This document shows, piece by piece, positions 18,726 through 27,086 of a DNA stretch of 64,000 nt (the stretch's first letter is position 1; each line of letters begins with the position of its first letter). Under the pieces are notes generated by a model, which had not been told where the DNA came from, did not search any database, and was given only the letters and a program-made list of their open reading frames with translations. This stretch comes from JAMQKA01 sp031569985 (GTDB taxonomy: Bacteria > Bacteroidota > Rhodothermia > Balneolales > Balneolaceae): the NCBI RefSeq assembly GCF_031569985.1, contig NZ_JAMQKA010000006.1, forward strand, positions 108,953 through 172,952, written 5' to 3'. A program made the translations under genes and the position numbers.

Positions 18726-18794
18726 AGGTCATGAGCATATTGGAAATTATGGAATGAATGATGCGCGTGTGGAAACTAAAACTGGGATAACATT

Positions 18795-19957
18795 ATGAGA
18801 TTACTGTTTCGTAAAATGGTGAATCCTATAAAATCCGTACCCAAACAAACCTGGTTTGGCATATTCATTACAATCGGCCTGTGGTGGATATTTATGAACT
18901 ACACCCGTTGGCCGGCAGTGCAGCAGAAGTCAGAAATACTAACCGTATTGGCTTCCGGGGCTCCCAATACGTTTACAGAAATCATGTCGAGGGAGGGCTG
19001 GCCGTACTGGCTCTCCTGGATTCCCACCGGTGTGAATATGACCGACAACAATGCCATCGGGATGGCCTTTGCATTTCTGATCGGCGGGGCCGTAAGCAGC
19101 CTGATTCTGCCCCAGGGCCTTATACGCAGATTGCTGAATTCCAGGGGAACCAAAGGCTCTGCCTACGGCGGATTGCTGGGCGCACCCCTGATGATGTGCA
19201 GCGCCTGTTCGGTGCCAGTAGCCCTTGGCTGGAAAGAACGCGGTGCCAATACCGAGACCACCCTTGGCGTAGTGATGGGTGCGGCCCTTCTGAATATTAT
19301 GGGGCTGACTACCATTTTTGTTCTCTTTCCGGGTCCCGCGGCCTGGGGACGTATTGCAGCTTCCGTTCTCCTTGTGGTACTGTTCACTCCACTTATTGTG
19401 AAACTGACAGAAGCGATCAAAAAAAGGCGGCTTACCGTTTCCCCAGACCTATTGGGAGATTCTACAGGTACGGCCGCCGATCAAACCTGCACTATCCCAG
19501 AAATGGAACAACCTGGAGAGACCTGGGCCGAAGCGGGAGTTTCCGCCGTTAAAAACTGGTGGAACAACAGCGTGGAAATTGCCTATCGCCTGTTTATACC
19601 GATGACCGGCGCCATGTTTTTGGCCGCCATCATACGCCTGATGCTCCCCAACGGATTCGTGGAAACCTACATGGGGGGCGGTTTACTGGCTATCGTCATC
19701 ATATCTGTTTTGGTACACTCATTGCCATCCCCACCCTGTTTGAAATTCCCCTGGTGCTCGGCTTCCTGTTTATCGGAATGGGTCTCGGGCCGGCATCTGC
19801 TCTGCTGGTGACCGCACCATCCGTAAGTATAGTCAGCTACTTTATGCTGAAGAAAGATGTAGGGCATATGGCTCCCCTGCTGCTGATGGCAGCAACATTT
19901 GTGGTGGGAGTCTGTACCGGTTTAACCGTTGAATATCTGGTGGCAATCTATGGCTGA
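18795..19957 (+). pseudogene. Frameshifted permease of the PF03773 (ArsP/DUF318) family
   Basis: An N-terminal part of about 305 residues (eight helices; motif MMCSACSVPVALGWKERG typical of these predicted permeases) runs in one frame to about 19706. The normal C-terminal part (GTLIAIPTLFEIPLVLGF to VEYLVAIYG, stop 19955-19957) continues in the frame shifted by one. Adding one T to the TTTT run near 19707-19711 restores one continuous protein of about 387 residues. This is either a real frameshift or a homopolymer error in the assembly. The restored frame overlaps the next gene by 8 bases, as expected for a coupled operon. Substrate unknown. Confidence 0.8.
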
Positions 19958-21719
19958 TCCTGTAAATAACAATGGAAAATTTTCCACAAGGGTAAAAGTT
20001 TTAGGTACGATCTTTCTGATTGCGCAGCTCCTGCTGGCGGTCAGCAACTATGGTCCGCACGAAATACCGGGGCTGAGTCTCCTGTTTGATGAACCCTGGA
20101 TACCGGCCGAAGAGGTATCCCTTCAGCAGGCGATGTATGGAGAAACTCCCGCATTCTCATTTGAAGATATAACGGAGTTTTCCGGGCTGGATTCCTTCTA
20201 TCGCGCCAAAGTAAACAGTGAAAATCCCTCGTACCTTGAGGTGATGAGCGGAGGGGTGGCCGTGGGTGATGTGAACGAAGATGAATTCGAGGATATCTTC
20301 TTCATCAGCATGCCATCGCTGGAAGAAAAACCGCAGAAAGAAGCCTCCCGGTCCACCCTGTACAGAAATAACGGAGATGGTACCTTTGATGATATTACGG
20401 AGGATGCGGGCCTGTCCGATTTAAAAGGGTACCCGCAGGGCGCGCTCTTCTTTGATTTCAACAACAACGGGCGGCAGGATCTCTACGTTGCATCGTATGG
20501 AGGCGGGCAGCTTTTCCGGAATGACGGTGGTGAATTTACGGAGATCACGGACGAAGCCGGTTTAAACATGGAGGGCCTATGCGGAGAGCATCCCTGTTAT
20601 GGCTCCACCGCGGCGGCATCCGATTATAACCGGGACGGACTTACCGACCTCTATATTGTCAACAATGTGGACTGGGAGATCGAAAACCCGTCTCATTACG
20701 GCGAACGGCGGCTCTTTCCGGCCTTTTTTGACGCCCAGGAGTCATTTCTGTTCAAAAATAACGGGGATGGCACCTTCTCCAATGTAACGGAAGAGGCAGG
20801 CGTGAATAATGAGGAGGGGAAAGGATTGTCCGCGATCTGGTTTGATTATAACAACGACAACTGGCCCGATCTCTACATTGCCAACGACCTGAGCCGGAAT
20901 AAACTCTACCTGAACCGGGGGGATGGCACATTCACCGATATTGCAGCTTCTGCAGAATTGGACGAGGTAAAGAGCAGCATGGGCCTGGCCGCCGCAGATT
21001 ACAATGAGTCTGGCAGGATAGATCTTGCCGTAACCAACCTGGAGGGATCGTACATCTCCCTGTTCCAAAATATTGACGATCTCCGGTTTGATTATGCCAC
21101 GCATTATGCTGGCTTGAATCCCAGTCGGCGCTCTTCGGGCTGGGGTGTGGAGTTTGTGGACCTGAACCTGGACGGGAACCTCGACCTCGTGATGGCCGCC
21201 GGTCCGGTGTGGGACCCGGAACCGACAGACGCAGAAAACCTTTTCTTTGAGAACATGGGGGAGGGCCAATTTGAAGACCGAACGCTCTCAGCCGGCTCTT
21301 TCGATAACAGGGATGTCTCCCGCGGACTGGCTGTGATTGATATTACGAACAACGGCAGGCCGGATCTCGTCATTTCCAATATCGACGGGGGACATCCGCA
21401 GCTTCTGCTCAATACGACATCCAATCAAAATCACTGGCTCAAACTCACGCTTGAGGGAACTGAATCGAACCGGGACGCCATCGGAGCAAAGGTGCAACTG
21501 AATCGAACCGATGGCAAAACGATTTATCAGGAGGTGAAAGCGGGTGGTTCATATCAAAGCAGCAGTAGCAAATCTCTTTTCTTCGGGCTTTCCAACTCCG
21601 AGGTCCAACAACTGACTATTCGCTGGCCATCCGGACTCAGACAAGTACTGGAAGAAGTTCCTGTAGATACGGTCCTCCATATTACAGAAGAGCGGTCTGA
21701 ATTAAGTGATAAACTTTAA
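19950..21719 (+). CDS. Secreted FG-GAP/VCBS-repeat protein with C-terminal ASPIC/UnbV domain (CRTAC1-like)
   Basis: From the ATG at 19950 the protein has 589 residues. After an N-terminal membrane or signal segment (VKVLGTIFLIAQLLLAV) come repeated calcium-binding beta-propeller units of the type GVAVGDVNEDEFEDIFF, YRNNGDGTFDDITEDAGL and FDFNNNGRQDLYVASYGG. The C-terminus (NHWLKLTLEGTESNRDAIGAKV to LTIRWPSG) is an ASPIC/UnbV domain. Such proteins are extracytoplasmic; their function is generally unknown. The start overlaps the stop of the permease by 8 bases, arguing for cotranslation. A cysteine pair occurs in EGLCGEHPCYG. Confidence 0.88.
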   Translation: MADPVNNNGKFSTRVKVLGTIFLIAQLLLAVSNYGPHEIPGLSLLFDEPWIPAEEVSLQQAMYGETPAFSFEDITEFSGLDSFYRAKVNSENPSYLEVMSGGVAVGDVNEDEFEDIFFISMPSLEEKPQKEASRSTLYRNNGDGTFDDITEDAGLSDLKGYPQGALFFDFNNNGRQDLYVASYGGGQLFRNDGGEFTEITDEAGLNMEGLCGEHPCYGSTAAASDYNRDGLTDLYIVNNVDWEIENPSHYGERRLFPAFFDAQESFLFKNNGDGTFSNVTEEAGVNNEEGKGLSAIWFDYNNDNWPDLYIANDLSRNKLYLNRGDGTFTDIAASAELDEVKSSMGLAAADYNESGRIDLAVTNLEGSYISLFQNIDDLRFDYATHYAGLNPSRRSSGWGVEFVDLNLDGNLDLVMAAGPVWDPEPTDAENLFFENMGEGQFEDRTLSAGSFDNRDVSRGLAVIDITNNGRPDLVISNIDGGHPQLLLNTTSNQNHWLKLTLEGTESNRDAIGAKVQLNRTDGKTIYQEVKAGGSYQSSSSKSLFFGLSNSEVQQLTIRWPSGLRQVLEEVPVDTVLHITEERSELSDKL

Positions 21720-21942
21720 AGTACAAACCGGGCCAATACTTCTATCATATTCATATCCCTTTCAGCAAGTTAGTGTCGTTATTAGTTAGCTGGTATATTT
21801 GTTATTGGCTTTCTACCAGGTTGAAAGTCATCGATTACCCATGTTCAGCCTTCACAAACCTTCAACCTGCGACAGATGACCCGGCGCTATGACCGAAGAT
21901 CGAGTAAAGACCTGCAAGACTATACTTTCTAAGGGGTAACCA

Positions 21943-21964
21943 CCTATTGCAAAATTGCAATAGG
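21943..21964. promoter_or_regulatory. Palindrome CCTATTGCAA-AA-TTGCAATAGG
   Basis: Two perfect 10-base arms are separated by two bases. The core TTGCAA-NN-TTGCAA recurs 33 bases downstream, about three helical turns, suggesting cooperative binding of one regulator. The regulator is not identified. Confidence 0.6.
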
Positions 21965-21978
21965 CATACAACTCCATT

Positions 21979-21994
21979 CTTGCAACATTGCAAG
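21979..21994. promoter_or_regulatory. Palindrome CTTGCAA-CA-TTGCAAG
   Basis: Two perfect 7-base arms share the core TTGCAA-NN-TTGCAA of the palindrome at 21943-21964, centred 33 bases further on. Confidence 0.6.
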
Positions 21995-22107
21995 TTAGGC
22001 TATTAAAAATTCCCTTCTCTCATTGGGAATAGAACAGTTTAGACTTCAAAAATAAGAAAATAAGGTATTTTATTATTATCCCCCGGATTGGTTAGTCTTT
22101 GGCATGG

Positions 22108-22119
22108 TGATTGCAATCA
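22108..22119. promoter_or_regulatory. Perfect 12-base palindrome TGATTGCAATCA
   Basis: It contains the same TTGCAA core as the two upstream palindromes and lies about 120 bases before the first start codon of the copper module. Confidence 0.4.
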
Positions 22120-22133
22120 TAACTGGTAAAAAA

Positions 22134-22154
22134 TAAAAGACATAATACTCTTAA
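22134..22154 (+). promoter_or_regulatory. Putative Rrf2/NsrR-like operator before the copper module
   Basis: This 21-base block matches the one overlapping the second Rrf2 promoter (27087-27107, reverse) at 18 of 21 positions, including GACA and AATACTCTTAA. It lies 86 bases before the start at 22241. Confidence 0.5.
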
Positions 22155-22240
22155 AACTTAATTATCTCTTCATATTCACTGCATATACTAGTGTACGAAT
22201 TAAAAAGCGTGGACGCTGGTATTAAAAACAGGCGATTTTT

Positions 22241-22606
22241 ATGAAACGGACGTATTCAATCATATTGCTTCTTACGTTCTTGGTCGGCACACTACAGCCG
22301 ATCCTTCCGATGATTGAATACCAGCTATTCGAAGGAAGTATTATTGAGTTGTTAAGCAGTAAAGCAGATAATTCGGAAGAATCCTGTACAATGGTGCGAT
22401 GCCTGGTTGATACCGATTGTCTGTGCTGCGGGGAGGATGAAGATCTTCAACTGTTGGATACTGATTATTATCCCCTTGCACTGAAGATCACAACCATCCC
22501 CGAACCTCATGCTTTTCTGAGCAGTTCAAGATTATTCCTGCCTGTTGTCAATAATGCAACGGGTCCCACATTTCTGCCCAATCCCCCACCTCCCCGGTTT
22601 AGCTAA
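22241..22606 (+). CDS. Small secreted cysteine-rich protein, function unknown
   Basis: This 121-residue protein has a signal peptide (MKRTYSIILLLTFLVGTLQP). A cysteine cluster SCTMVRCLVDTDCLCCG near residues 48-64 might bind metal, and the C-terminus is Pro-rich (FLPNPPPPRFS). It is the first gene after the palindrome-rich control region and precedes the NirK-like gene by 123 bases. It is not recognised as a named family. A periplasmic copper-related role is suggested by position only. Confidence 0.7.
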   Translation: MKRTYSIILLLTFLVGTLQPILPMIEYQLFEGSIIELLSSKADNSEESCTMVRCLVDTDCLCCGEDEDLQLLDTDYYPLALKITTIPEPHAFLSSSRLFLPVVNNATGPTFLPNPPPPRFS

Positions 22607-22729
22607 AGCTATGTGGATTGTAAAGCCATCTGTCCTGACTGATAGAACATCCACGGCTATAGACTCCAACCTTTACAACTGATGTTAGCTCAACCAATTT
22701 AAAACCAATCCCCATACGGAGGATACACT

Positions 22730-23950
22730 ATGAAAACTGTACACTATCTACTCATCGTTGCCGGCATGTTAATGGCAATGAATGTTTCGACCGTAACAGC
22801 ACAACAGCAACAAAAAACAGAATTTGAAATTGACGGCATGACGTTTGGCATGCCGGAAGCCGAGGTGTTCACCGAGGATTACGACGGTCCGCCGGTCGTG
22901 GGTGAATACCTCACCATGCTGCCAAATTTGAAGCCGCTCGACTACGAGGGCAACAAGCATCACGAGGTACGCATCGATATCATTGTCCAGGAGATCGAGG
23001 TCGCCGATGGCGTCAGGTATCGCGCCTGGACCTTTGGTGGAAGTGTTCCCGGTCCGGTTCTTCACGTAAAGGAAGGAGATCGTATCACCTTCACTATGAA
23101 AAACCGATCCGGTGAAATGGTTCAGATCAATGAGCCGATGAGTCAGCTTAGAATAAATAGTCAAGACGGAATGGGGCCTTCTTCTATAGAGCCTGAAGGC
23201 ATGGAAGGTACCAATACCGACTGGTCAAAGGCCTCTCCGTATTTGAAGCAGCTTCGCCAGAACAATTACCAGAAAAACAAAGCAGAGATCATGCCGATGC
23301 CTCACTCTATGGATTTCCACTCGGGAACCGTAGCCAAAGATGACAAATGGCGAACGATTGGACCGGGCGAAACGATCAAATTCGACTGGGTGGCCAACTA
23401 TCCCGGCACCTACATTTACCACTGTGGTACACCCAGCGTGCTGATGCACACGTCCATGGGACAGCACGGTGTTGTGGTTGTATCTCCCAAAGAAGGATAT
23501 CCAACGGATGAGCTGGTAGATCGGGAGTACGTAATCGTACAATCTGAATATTACCTGAAAAAAGGAGCTGACGGGCTGTTCCAATATGACTTCGAGGCCG
23601 CGCAGAACCGCAATCCCTCACACGTCGTATTCAATGGTCATCAAACGATTCTTCACGATCAGCCGCTGAAGGCCAATGCCGGGGAACGCGTGCGCTTCCA
23701 CTTCTCCAACAACGGGCCGAGCGGCACCTCCAGCTTCCACGTGATCGGCGGCATCTTTGACCGGGTGTGGATGGAAGGGCATCCCTACAACGAGATGCGC
23801 GGCATGCAGACGGTACTGCTGGGCGCCTCCAGCTCGGCCACCATCGACATGATCGTGCCGGAAGAGGGCAAATACATCCTGATCGACCATGAATTCGCCG
23901 ATGCCGAAAAAGGGGCTACCGGAACGCTGAAAGCCGGTCCCCACAAGTAA
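22730..23950 (+). CDS. nirK: Copper-containing nitrite reductase (NirK)-like multicopper protein
   Basis: This 406-residue secreted two-domain cupredoxin has a signal peptide to about residue 24 (TVTAQ). The type 2 copper ligands expected of NirK are present: second His of PHSMDFHSG (with the catalytic Asp beside it), His of IYHCG, and His of SSFHVIGG. Type 1 ligands His (PHS), Cys (HCG) and His (LMH) are also seen. Two features deviate. The usual axial Met position aligns with Gln in HTSMGQHG, and the second-shell His of the proteobacterial TGDH motif aligns with Gln in LHDQPL. About 55 extra residues (130-185) are inserted before PHSMDFH. The following nirV-like gene, SCO and azurin-like genes support nitrite reduction to NO, but these substitutions leave some doubt. 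Confidence 0.8.
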   Translation: MKTVHYLLIVAGMLMAMNVSTVTAQQQQKTEFEIDGMTFGMPEAEVFTEDYDGPPVVGEYLTMLPNLKPLDYEGNKHHEVRIDIIVQEIEVADGVRYRAWTFGGSVPGPVLHVKEGDRITFTMKNRSGEMVQINEPMSQLRINSQDGMGPSSIEPEGMEGTNTDWSKASPYLKQLRQNNYQKNKAEIMPMPHSMDFHSGTVAKDDKWRTIGPGETIKFDWVANYPGTYIYHCGTPSVLMHTSMGQHGVVVVSPKEGYPTDELVDREYVIVQSEYYLKKGADGLFQYDFEAAQNRNPSHVVFNGHQTILHDQPLKANAGERVRFHFSNNGPSGTSSFHVIGGIFDRVWMEGHPYNEMRGMQTVLLGASSSATIDMIVPEEGKYILIDHEFADAEKGATGTLKAGPHK

Positions 23951-23992
23951 TTGCCCCAATTTTCAAATGAGTAAAACCAAAATTAATAAGAA

Positions 23993-24802
23993 ATGACACT
24001 CCAGACGAACATAGCACCTGTTAACCTGCTGGCTCTCGTGGTGGCCGCAATGGCACTGAGCCTGGCTGCCACAGCAAGGGCCCAGCCCCGGCAGGTGCTT
24101 GTTCCGTCGGGATCTTTCCATTCCGTCATGCCCGAAGTGGAAGGCGAGCCGATCCGGGTGGCCTCTTTTTACCTGGATGTCACAGCCGTCACCAACGAGC
24201 AGTACGAGGTGTTTACAGCAAAACATGAACAATGGCAGCGCGGCGAAGTGCCAGCCGTTTTTGCGAGCAGCGATTATCTGAAACACTGGGCGGCCTCCGG
24301 TCCCGACTATGAAGTGATTGGAAAGAATCGTCCCGTAACCCACGTCTCGTGGTTTGCTGCAAATGCCTATTGCCAATCGGTCGGCGGGCGACTTCCAACC
24401 CTCAACGAATGGGAATACTCCGCTCAGCTAATGGATTTCGATTCACAATCATCCGTGAGCCAATTTGCTGCCCGACTGATGAGCTGGTATTCGAGCGTAG
24501 ATACAAAGAACTCTGCAGCGGTTGGCTCCACCGGCATTGAGAATCGCCTCGGCGTCAAGGACCAGTTTGGCTTGATCATGGAGTGGGTGCAGGATTTTAA
24601 ACCGCCCGTAGCCGATGATCTCTCCCTGGACTGCGGCACAGTGGGACGCATGCAGCAGTGGGGCAACGCCTACAGTTATGCGGCCTCCATCCGGTACATC
24701 ACGCGGATGAGCTATAGTCCCACCACCGCCACAGCCACCATGGGCTTTCGGTGTGCTTATAACATGGAACAGGAACCAGAAACGGCAACAATAGCACAAT
24801 GA
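23993..24802 (+). CDS. nirV: NirV-like formylglycine-generating-enzyme-family protein
   Basis: This 269-residue protein has a signal peptide (LVVAAMALSLAATARAQ) and an FGE-sulfatase (SUMF1) domain: FYLDVTAVTNEQYEVF, PVTHVSWFAANAYCQSVGGRLPTLNEWEYSA and a C-terminal TMGFRCAYN. Only one Cys is seen in the C-terminal active-site region where true formylglycine-generating enzymes have two, so sulfatase activation is unlikely. Homologues next to nirK are called NirV; their role is unknown. It overlaps the SCO gene by 4 bases (ATGA). Confidence 0.8.
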   Translation: MTLQTNIAPVNLLALVVAAMALSLAATARAQPRQVLVPSGSFHSVMPEVEGEPIRVASFYLDVTAVTNEQYEVFTAKHEQWQRGEVPAVFASSDYLKHWAASGPDYEVIGKNRPVTHVSWFAANAYCQSVGGRLPTLNEWEYSAQLMDFDSQSSVSQFAARLMSWYSSVDTKNSAAVGSTGIENRLGVKDQFGLIMEWVQDFKPPVADDLSLDCGTVGRMQQWGNAYSYAASIRYITRMSYSPTTATATMGFRCAYNMEQEPETATIAQ

Positions 24803-25410
24803 AAACAGTCTCATTCATACTGTTGATGTTCTGCCTCGCAACCAGCTTGGCCGCCCAGCACCACCACGAGATAACAGATGCCCTGAATGCGGGAGAAATA
24901 AGCGCGGAGCACTCGCTGTATCACCTAGATGCGGAGTGGACCGATCATCGTGGTGAAACGTATGCGCTCAGCGACTTTTCCGGAGAGCCGGTAATCGTAG
25001 TCATGTTTTACGGGAACTGCACGCAGGTGTGCCCTATGCTGATTCAAGATACACGTCGGCTGTACAGCATGGTTGATGAGGCCAACCGGCCCTCTGTAAC
25101 CGTACTGGCAATCACCTTTGACACGGAAAACGATACCCCGGACGTACTGCGGAAATATGCCGAACAGGAGCAGCTGAACATTCCCGGCTGGCACTTCATG
25201 ACCTCCGAAGCGGCAAGCGTGAGAAGCCTGGCAATGATGCTCGGGGTGCAATACTCAAAGAAAAGCGACGGCCATTTTGCCCATTCCAACCTGGTTACCG
25301 TATTCGACAGCCAGGGACGGGTTGCCAAGCGCGTTGAAGGACTTAATCAACCCATGGCAGAAGCCGCCCGGGAAATTCGCAGCATAATTAAAACGGGCAT
25401 TCGGCAATGA
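24799..25410 (+). CDS. SCO1/SenC-family copper chaperone
   Basis: This 203-residue periplasmic thioredoxin-fold protein has an N-terminal signal peptide (FILLMFCLATSLAAQ). The copper motif is CTQVC (FYGNCTQVCPML) and the third ligand is the His in DGHFAHSNLV. SCO proteins deliver copper to CuA or other cuproenzymes. Encoded between the NirK-like and azurin-like proteins, it probably loads copper into this module. Confidence 0.9.
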   Translation: MKTVSFILLMFCLATSLAAQHHHEITDALNAGEISAEHSLYHLDAEWTDHRGETYALSDFSGEPVIVVMFYGNCTQVCPMLIQDTRRLYSMVDEANRPSVTVLAITFDTENDTPDVLRKYAEQEQLNIPGWHFMTSEAASVRSLAMMLGVQYSKKSDGHFAHSNLVTVFDSQGRVAKRVEGLNQPMAEAAREIRSIIKTGIRQ

Positions 25411-25542
25411 AATTACCTGTCATCCACAACACTCATGTTGAGCTTGATTTTAAACACTGGCTGCATGTTGGATGGTGCGGGTCCGGAACTGGAAAAAACG
25501 ACTAACGAGAAGAATTCACTTTTAACAAAACAATACCAATAA
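25407..25542 (+). other. Possible tiny lipoprotein gene, intact only with a frameshift
   Basis: An ATG at 25407 overlaps the SCO stop (ATGA) and begins MKLPVIHNT, then runs out of frame to a stop at 25505. The adjacent frame, from an ATG at 25435, reads MLSLILNTGCMLDGAGPE and ends at 25542. Joined, they would form a 45-residue lipoprotein with a hydrophobic stretch and lipobox-like LNTGC. Neither part alone is convincing; it could be a decayed or mis-sequenced small gene, or chance. Confidence 0.25.
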
Positions 25543-25563
25543 ATCCCAACGAGGAAAGAACCC

Positions 25564-26031
25564 ATGAAATCACTTATAAAAATAACACTGATCCTAACTC
25601 TGACCCTGTTCACCGCCATTTCAACGGCACTGGCCCAGCGAACTATTGAAATCACCGGAACGGACAACATGAAGTTTGATGTGACATCGATCGAAGCCCA
25701 GACCGGTGAAGAGATAACCATCAAATTCACTACCAAGAGCCAGATCCCCAAAACGGCGATGGCCCACAACGTGGTCGTTCTTGACAAGGACGCCAATGTT
25801 GATGAGGTGGTAATGGCCTCTATGCAGGCGCGGGATAACGAGTATATCGCCCCGGAGTACAAAGACCAGATCGTTGCGGCAACAGCCCTGGCCGGTGGCG
25901 GCGAAACGGTGGAAGTGACCTTTACGGTTCCCCAGGAACCCGGCCAGTATGAGTACGTCTGTACCTTCCCGGGTCACTACCAGGCTGGAATGAAGGGCGT
26001 TCTTACGGTGACTTCTCAGGCAAGTAAATAG
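25564..26031 (+). CDS. Azurin/auracyanin-like blue copper protein
   Basis: This 155-residue secreted cupredoxin has a signal peptide ending near TALAQ. Type 1 copper ligands are His in MAHNVVVL, and Cys, His and Met in YEYVCTFPGHYQAGMKG, with the azurin-type spacing. It likely donates electrons to the NirK-like enzyme. A purine-rich GAGGAAAG lies 5 bases before the ATG. A hairpin terminator follows. Confidence 0.9.
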   Translation: MKSLIKITLILTLTLFTAISTALAQRTIEITGTDNMKFDVTSIEAQTGEEITIKFTTKSQIPKTAMAHNVVVLDKDANVDEVVMASMQARDNEYIAPEYKDQIVAATALAGGGETVEVTFTVPQEPGQYEYVCTFPGHYQAGMKGVLTVTSQASK

Positions 26032-26060
26032 ACTTCTCCCTGAATAACATAATCTTATCT

Positions 26061-26092
26061 GAAAGGCAGCTCGGTATGGGCTGCCTTTTTTT
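26061..26092. terminator. Intrinsic terminator after the cupredoxin gene
   Basis: Stem AAAGGCAGC (26062-26070) pairs with GCTGCCTTT (26080-26088) around a 9-base loop, followed by a T run. It abuts the stop of the convergent copD-like gene and so separates the two. Confidence 0.88.
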
Positions 26093-26582
26093 ATCCTCTC
26101 GCCAGGCGGATGGCGTAGTAGAGAATCGCTAGGCCCAGCAAAAAATTAATTCGGCCAATCCATGAGGAAACTTTCCTGAAAGTTTGGGTTTTTGATGATT
26201 CCGGATTTTTATCGATCAGCTCAGCAGCCTTGGGCCCGGCATAAAAATCATGAATACCGCTCAGAATCAGGACACCGGCAAACAGATGAAGCTTCATGAA
26301 CAACCTGGATCCAAATTCACTTTGCCAAAATGAGGTATTCAGTAGGCTTTCCAGTGGAATCCCCCTCCCCGTAAGATTAGTAATACCTGTGATAATAAGT
26401 ACCAGGAAAAGAATCCATGAGATTTTACTGAACTTTTCTCCGACGAGCTTAAAAAAAGCGCCGCGCTTTTGTACCAGTAATTTATTTCTTGAAGCCGGCA
26501 CCAAAACCGCCATAGTAAACATCATACCACCTATCCAAAAAATGGCTGAAAGGATATGGATATAAATTGATATGTAATACAT
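26091..26582 (-). CDS. CopD-family membrane protein
   Basis: This 163-residue protein has four transmembrane helices. His residues in the first (YIHILSAIFWIGG) and third (FMKLHLFAGVLILSGIHDF) helices match the copper resistance D (CopD) domain fold. CopD-like proteins are linked to copper uptake or heme binding. It lies convergent to the cupredoxin and downstream of the second Rrf2 gene, with 26 bases between them, so it may be cotranscribed with that regulator. Confidence 0.78.
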   Translation of the reverse strand: MYYISIYIHILSAIFWIGGMMFTMAVLVPASRNKLLVQKRGAFFKLVGEKFSKISWILFLVLIITGITNLTGRGIPLESLLNTSFWQSEFGSRLFMKLHLFAGVLILSGIHDFYAGPKAAELIDKNPESSKTQTFRKVSSWIGRINFLLGLAILYYAIRLARG

Positions 26583-26608
26583 ATATAAAATTCTTTGTAT
26601 GTAAGTAG

Positions 26609-27073
26609 TTAATTATTTTTTGGGAGCCAATCGAAGCTGCCGTCTTCTGTAATCCGCAAGTTGCCTTCCTTTCCTTTGCGTGATAAATCTGTCAGGGTAG
26701 TATCCTCAAGCATTTTCCTTATCTCGTCCCTGGTATCCGCCCATTGGTCATGCAAGGGACAGGGTTTGGCCGTTCCGCATCCCGGCAATCCCAGCGCACA
26801 CTCTGTGAGAATATCCATCCCGTCTATTGCTGCAACAATCTCAACCAAGGTTATTTCGTCACCTGATCCCTTCAGTCGGACCCCGCCTTTCGGACCTTTC
26901 ATAGATTCCATGATATCTGCCTTCGTCAGTTGTTGTAGAATCTTGGTTAAAAAATGACGAGAGATATCGAGGTCCTCACTTATTTGACTTATTGCAATAA
27001 AACGATCATTTGAGCTGGAGGCCAGATATAGTGCTGCCCGCATACCGTATATACATGCTTTTGATAAGAGCAT
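26609..27073 (-). CDS. Rrf2-family transcriptional regulator (NsrR/IscR-like), copy 2
   Basis: This 154-residue protein has a winged HTH (ISQISEDLDISRHFLTKILQQL) and wing MKGPKGGVRL. Cluster-binding cysteines are in ECALGLPGCGTAKPC (C-X6-C-X5-C) followed by PLHDQW, conserved with copy 1 and with the pseudogene at 13840-14031. A strong copy of the shared 21-base motif lies 13 bases before its start codon, implying autoregulation. Probably an NO or redox sensor of the N-oxide locus. Confidence 0.88.
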   Translation of the reverse strand: MLLSKACIYGMRAALYLASSSNDRFIAISQISEDLDISRHFLTKILQQLTKADIMESMKGPKGGVRLKGSGDEITLVEIVAAIDGMDILTECALGLPGCGTAKPCPLHDQWADTRDEIRKMLEDTTLTDLSRKGKEGNLRITEDGSFDWLPKNN

Positions 27074-27086
27074 TTTATTACTTTAT

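Larger units (their letters stand above)
21720..22240. promoter_or_regulatory. Control region upstream of the copper module
   Basis: This is 521 bases without a supportable gene. It holds three palindromes with a TTGCAA core (21943-21964, 21979-21994, 22108-22119) and one copy of the Rrf2-type motif (22134-22154), followed by the small secreted protein at 22241 and the NirK-like gene. Confidence 0.6.
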
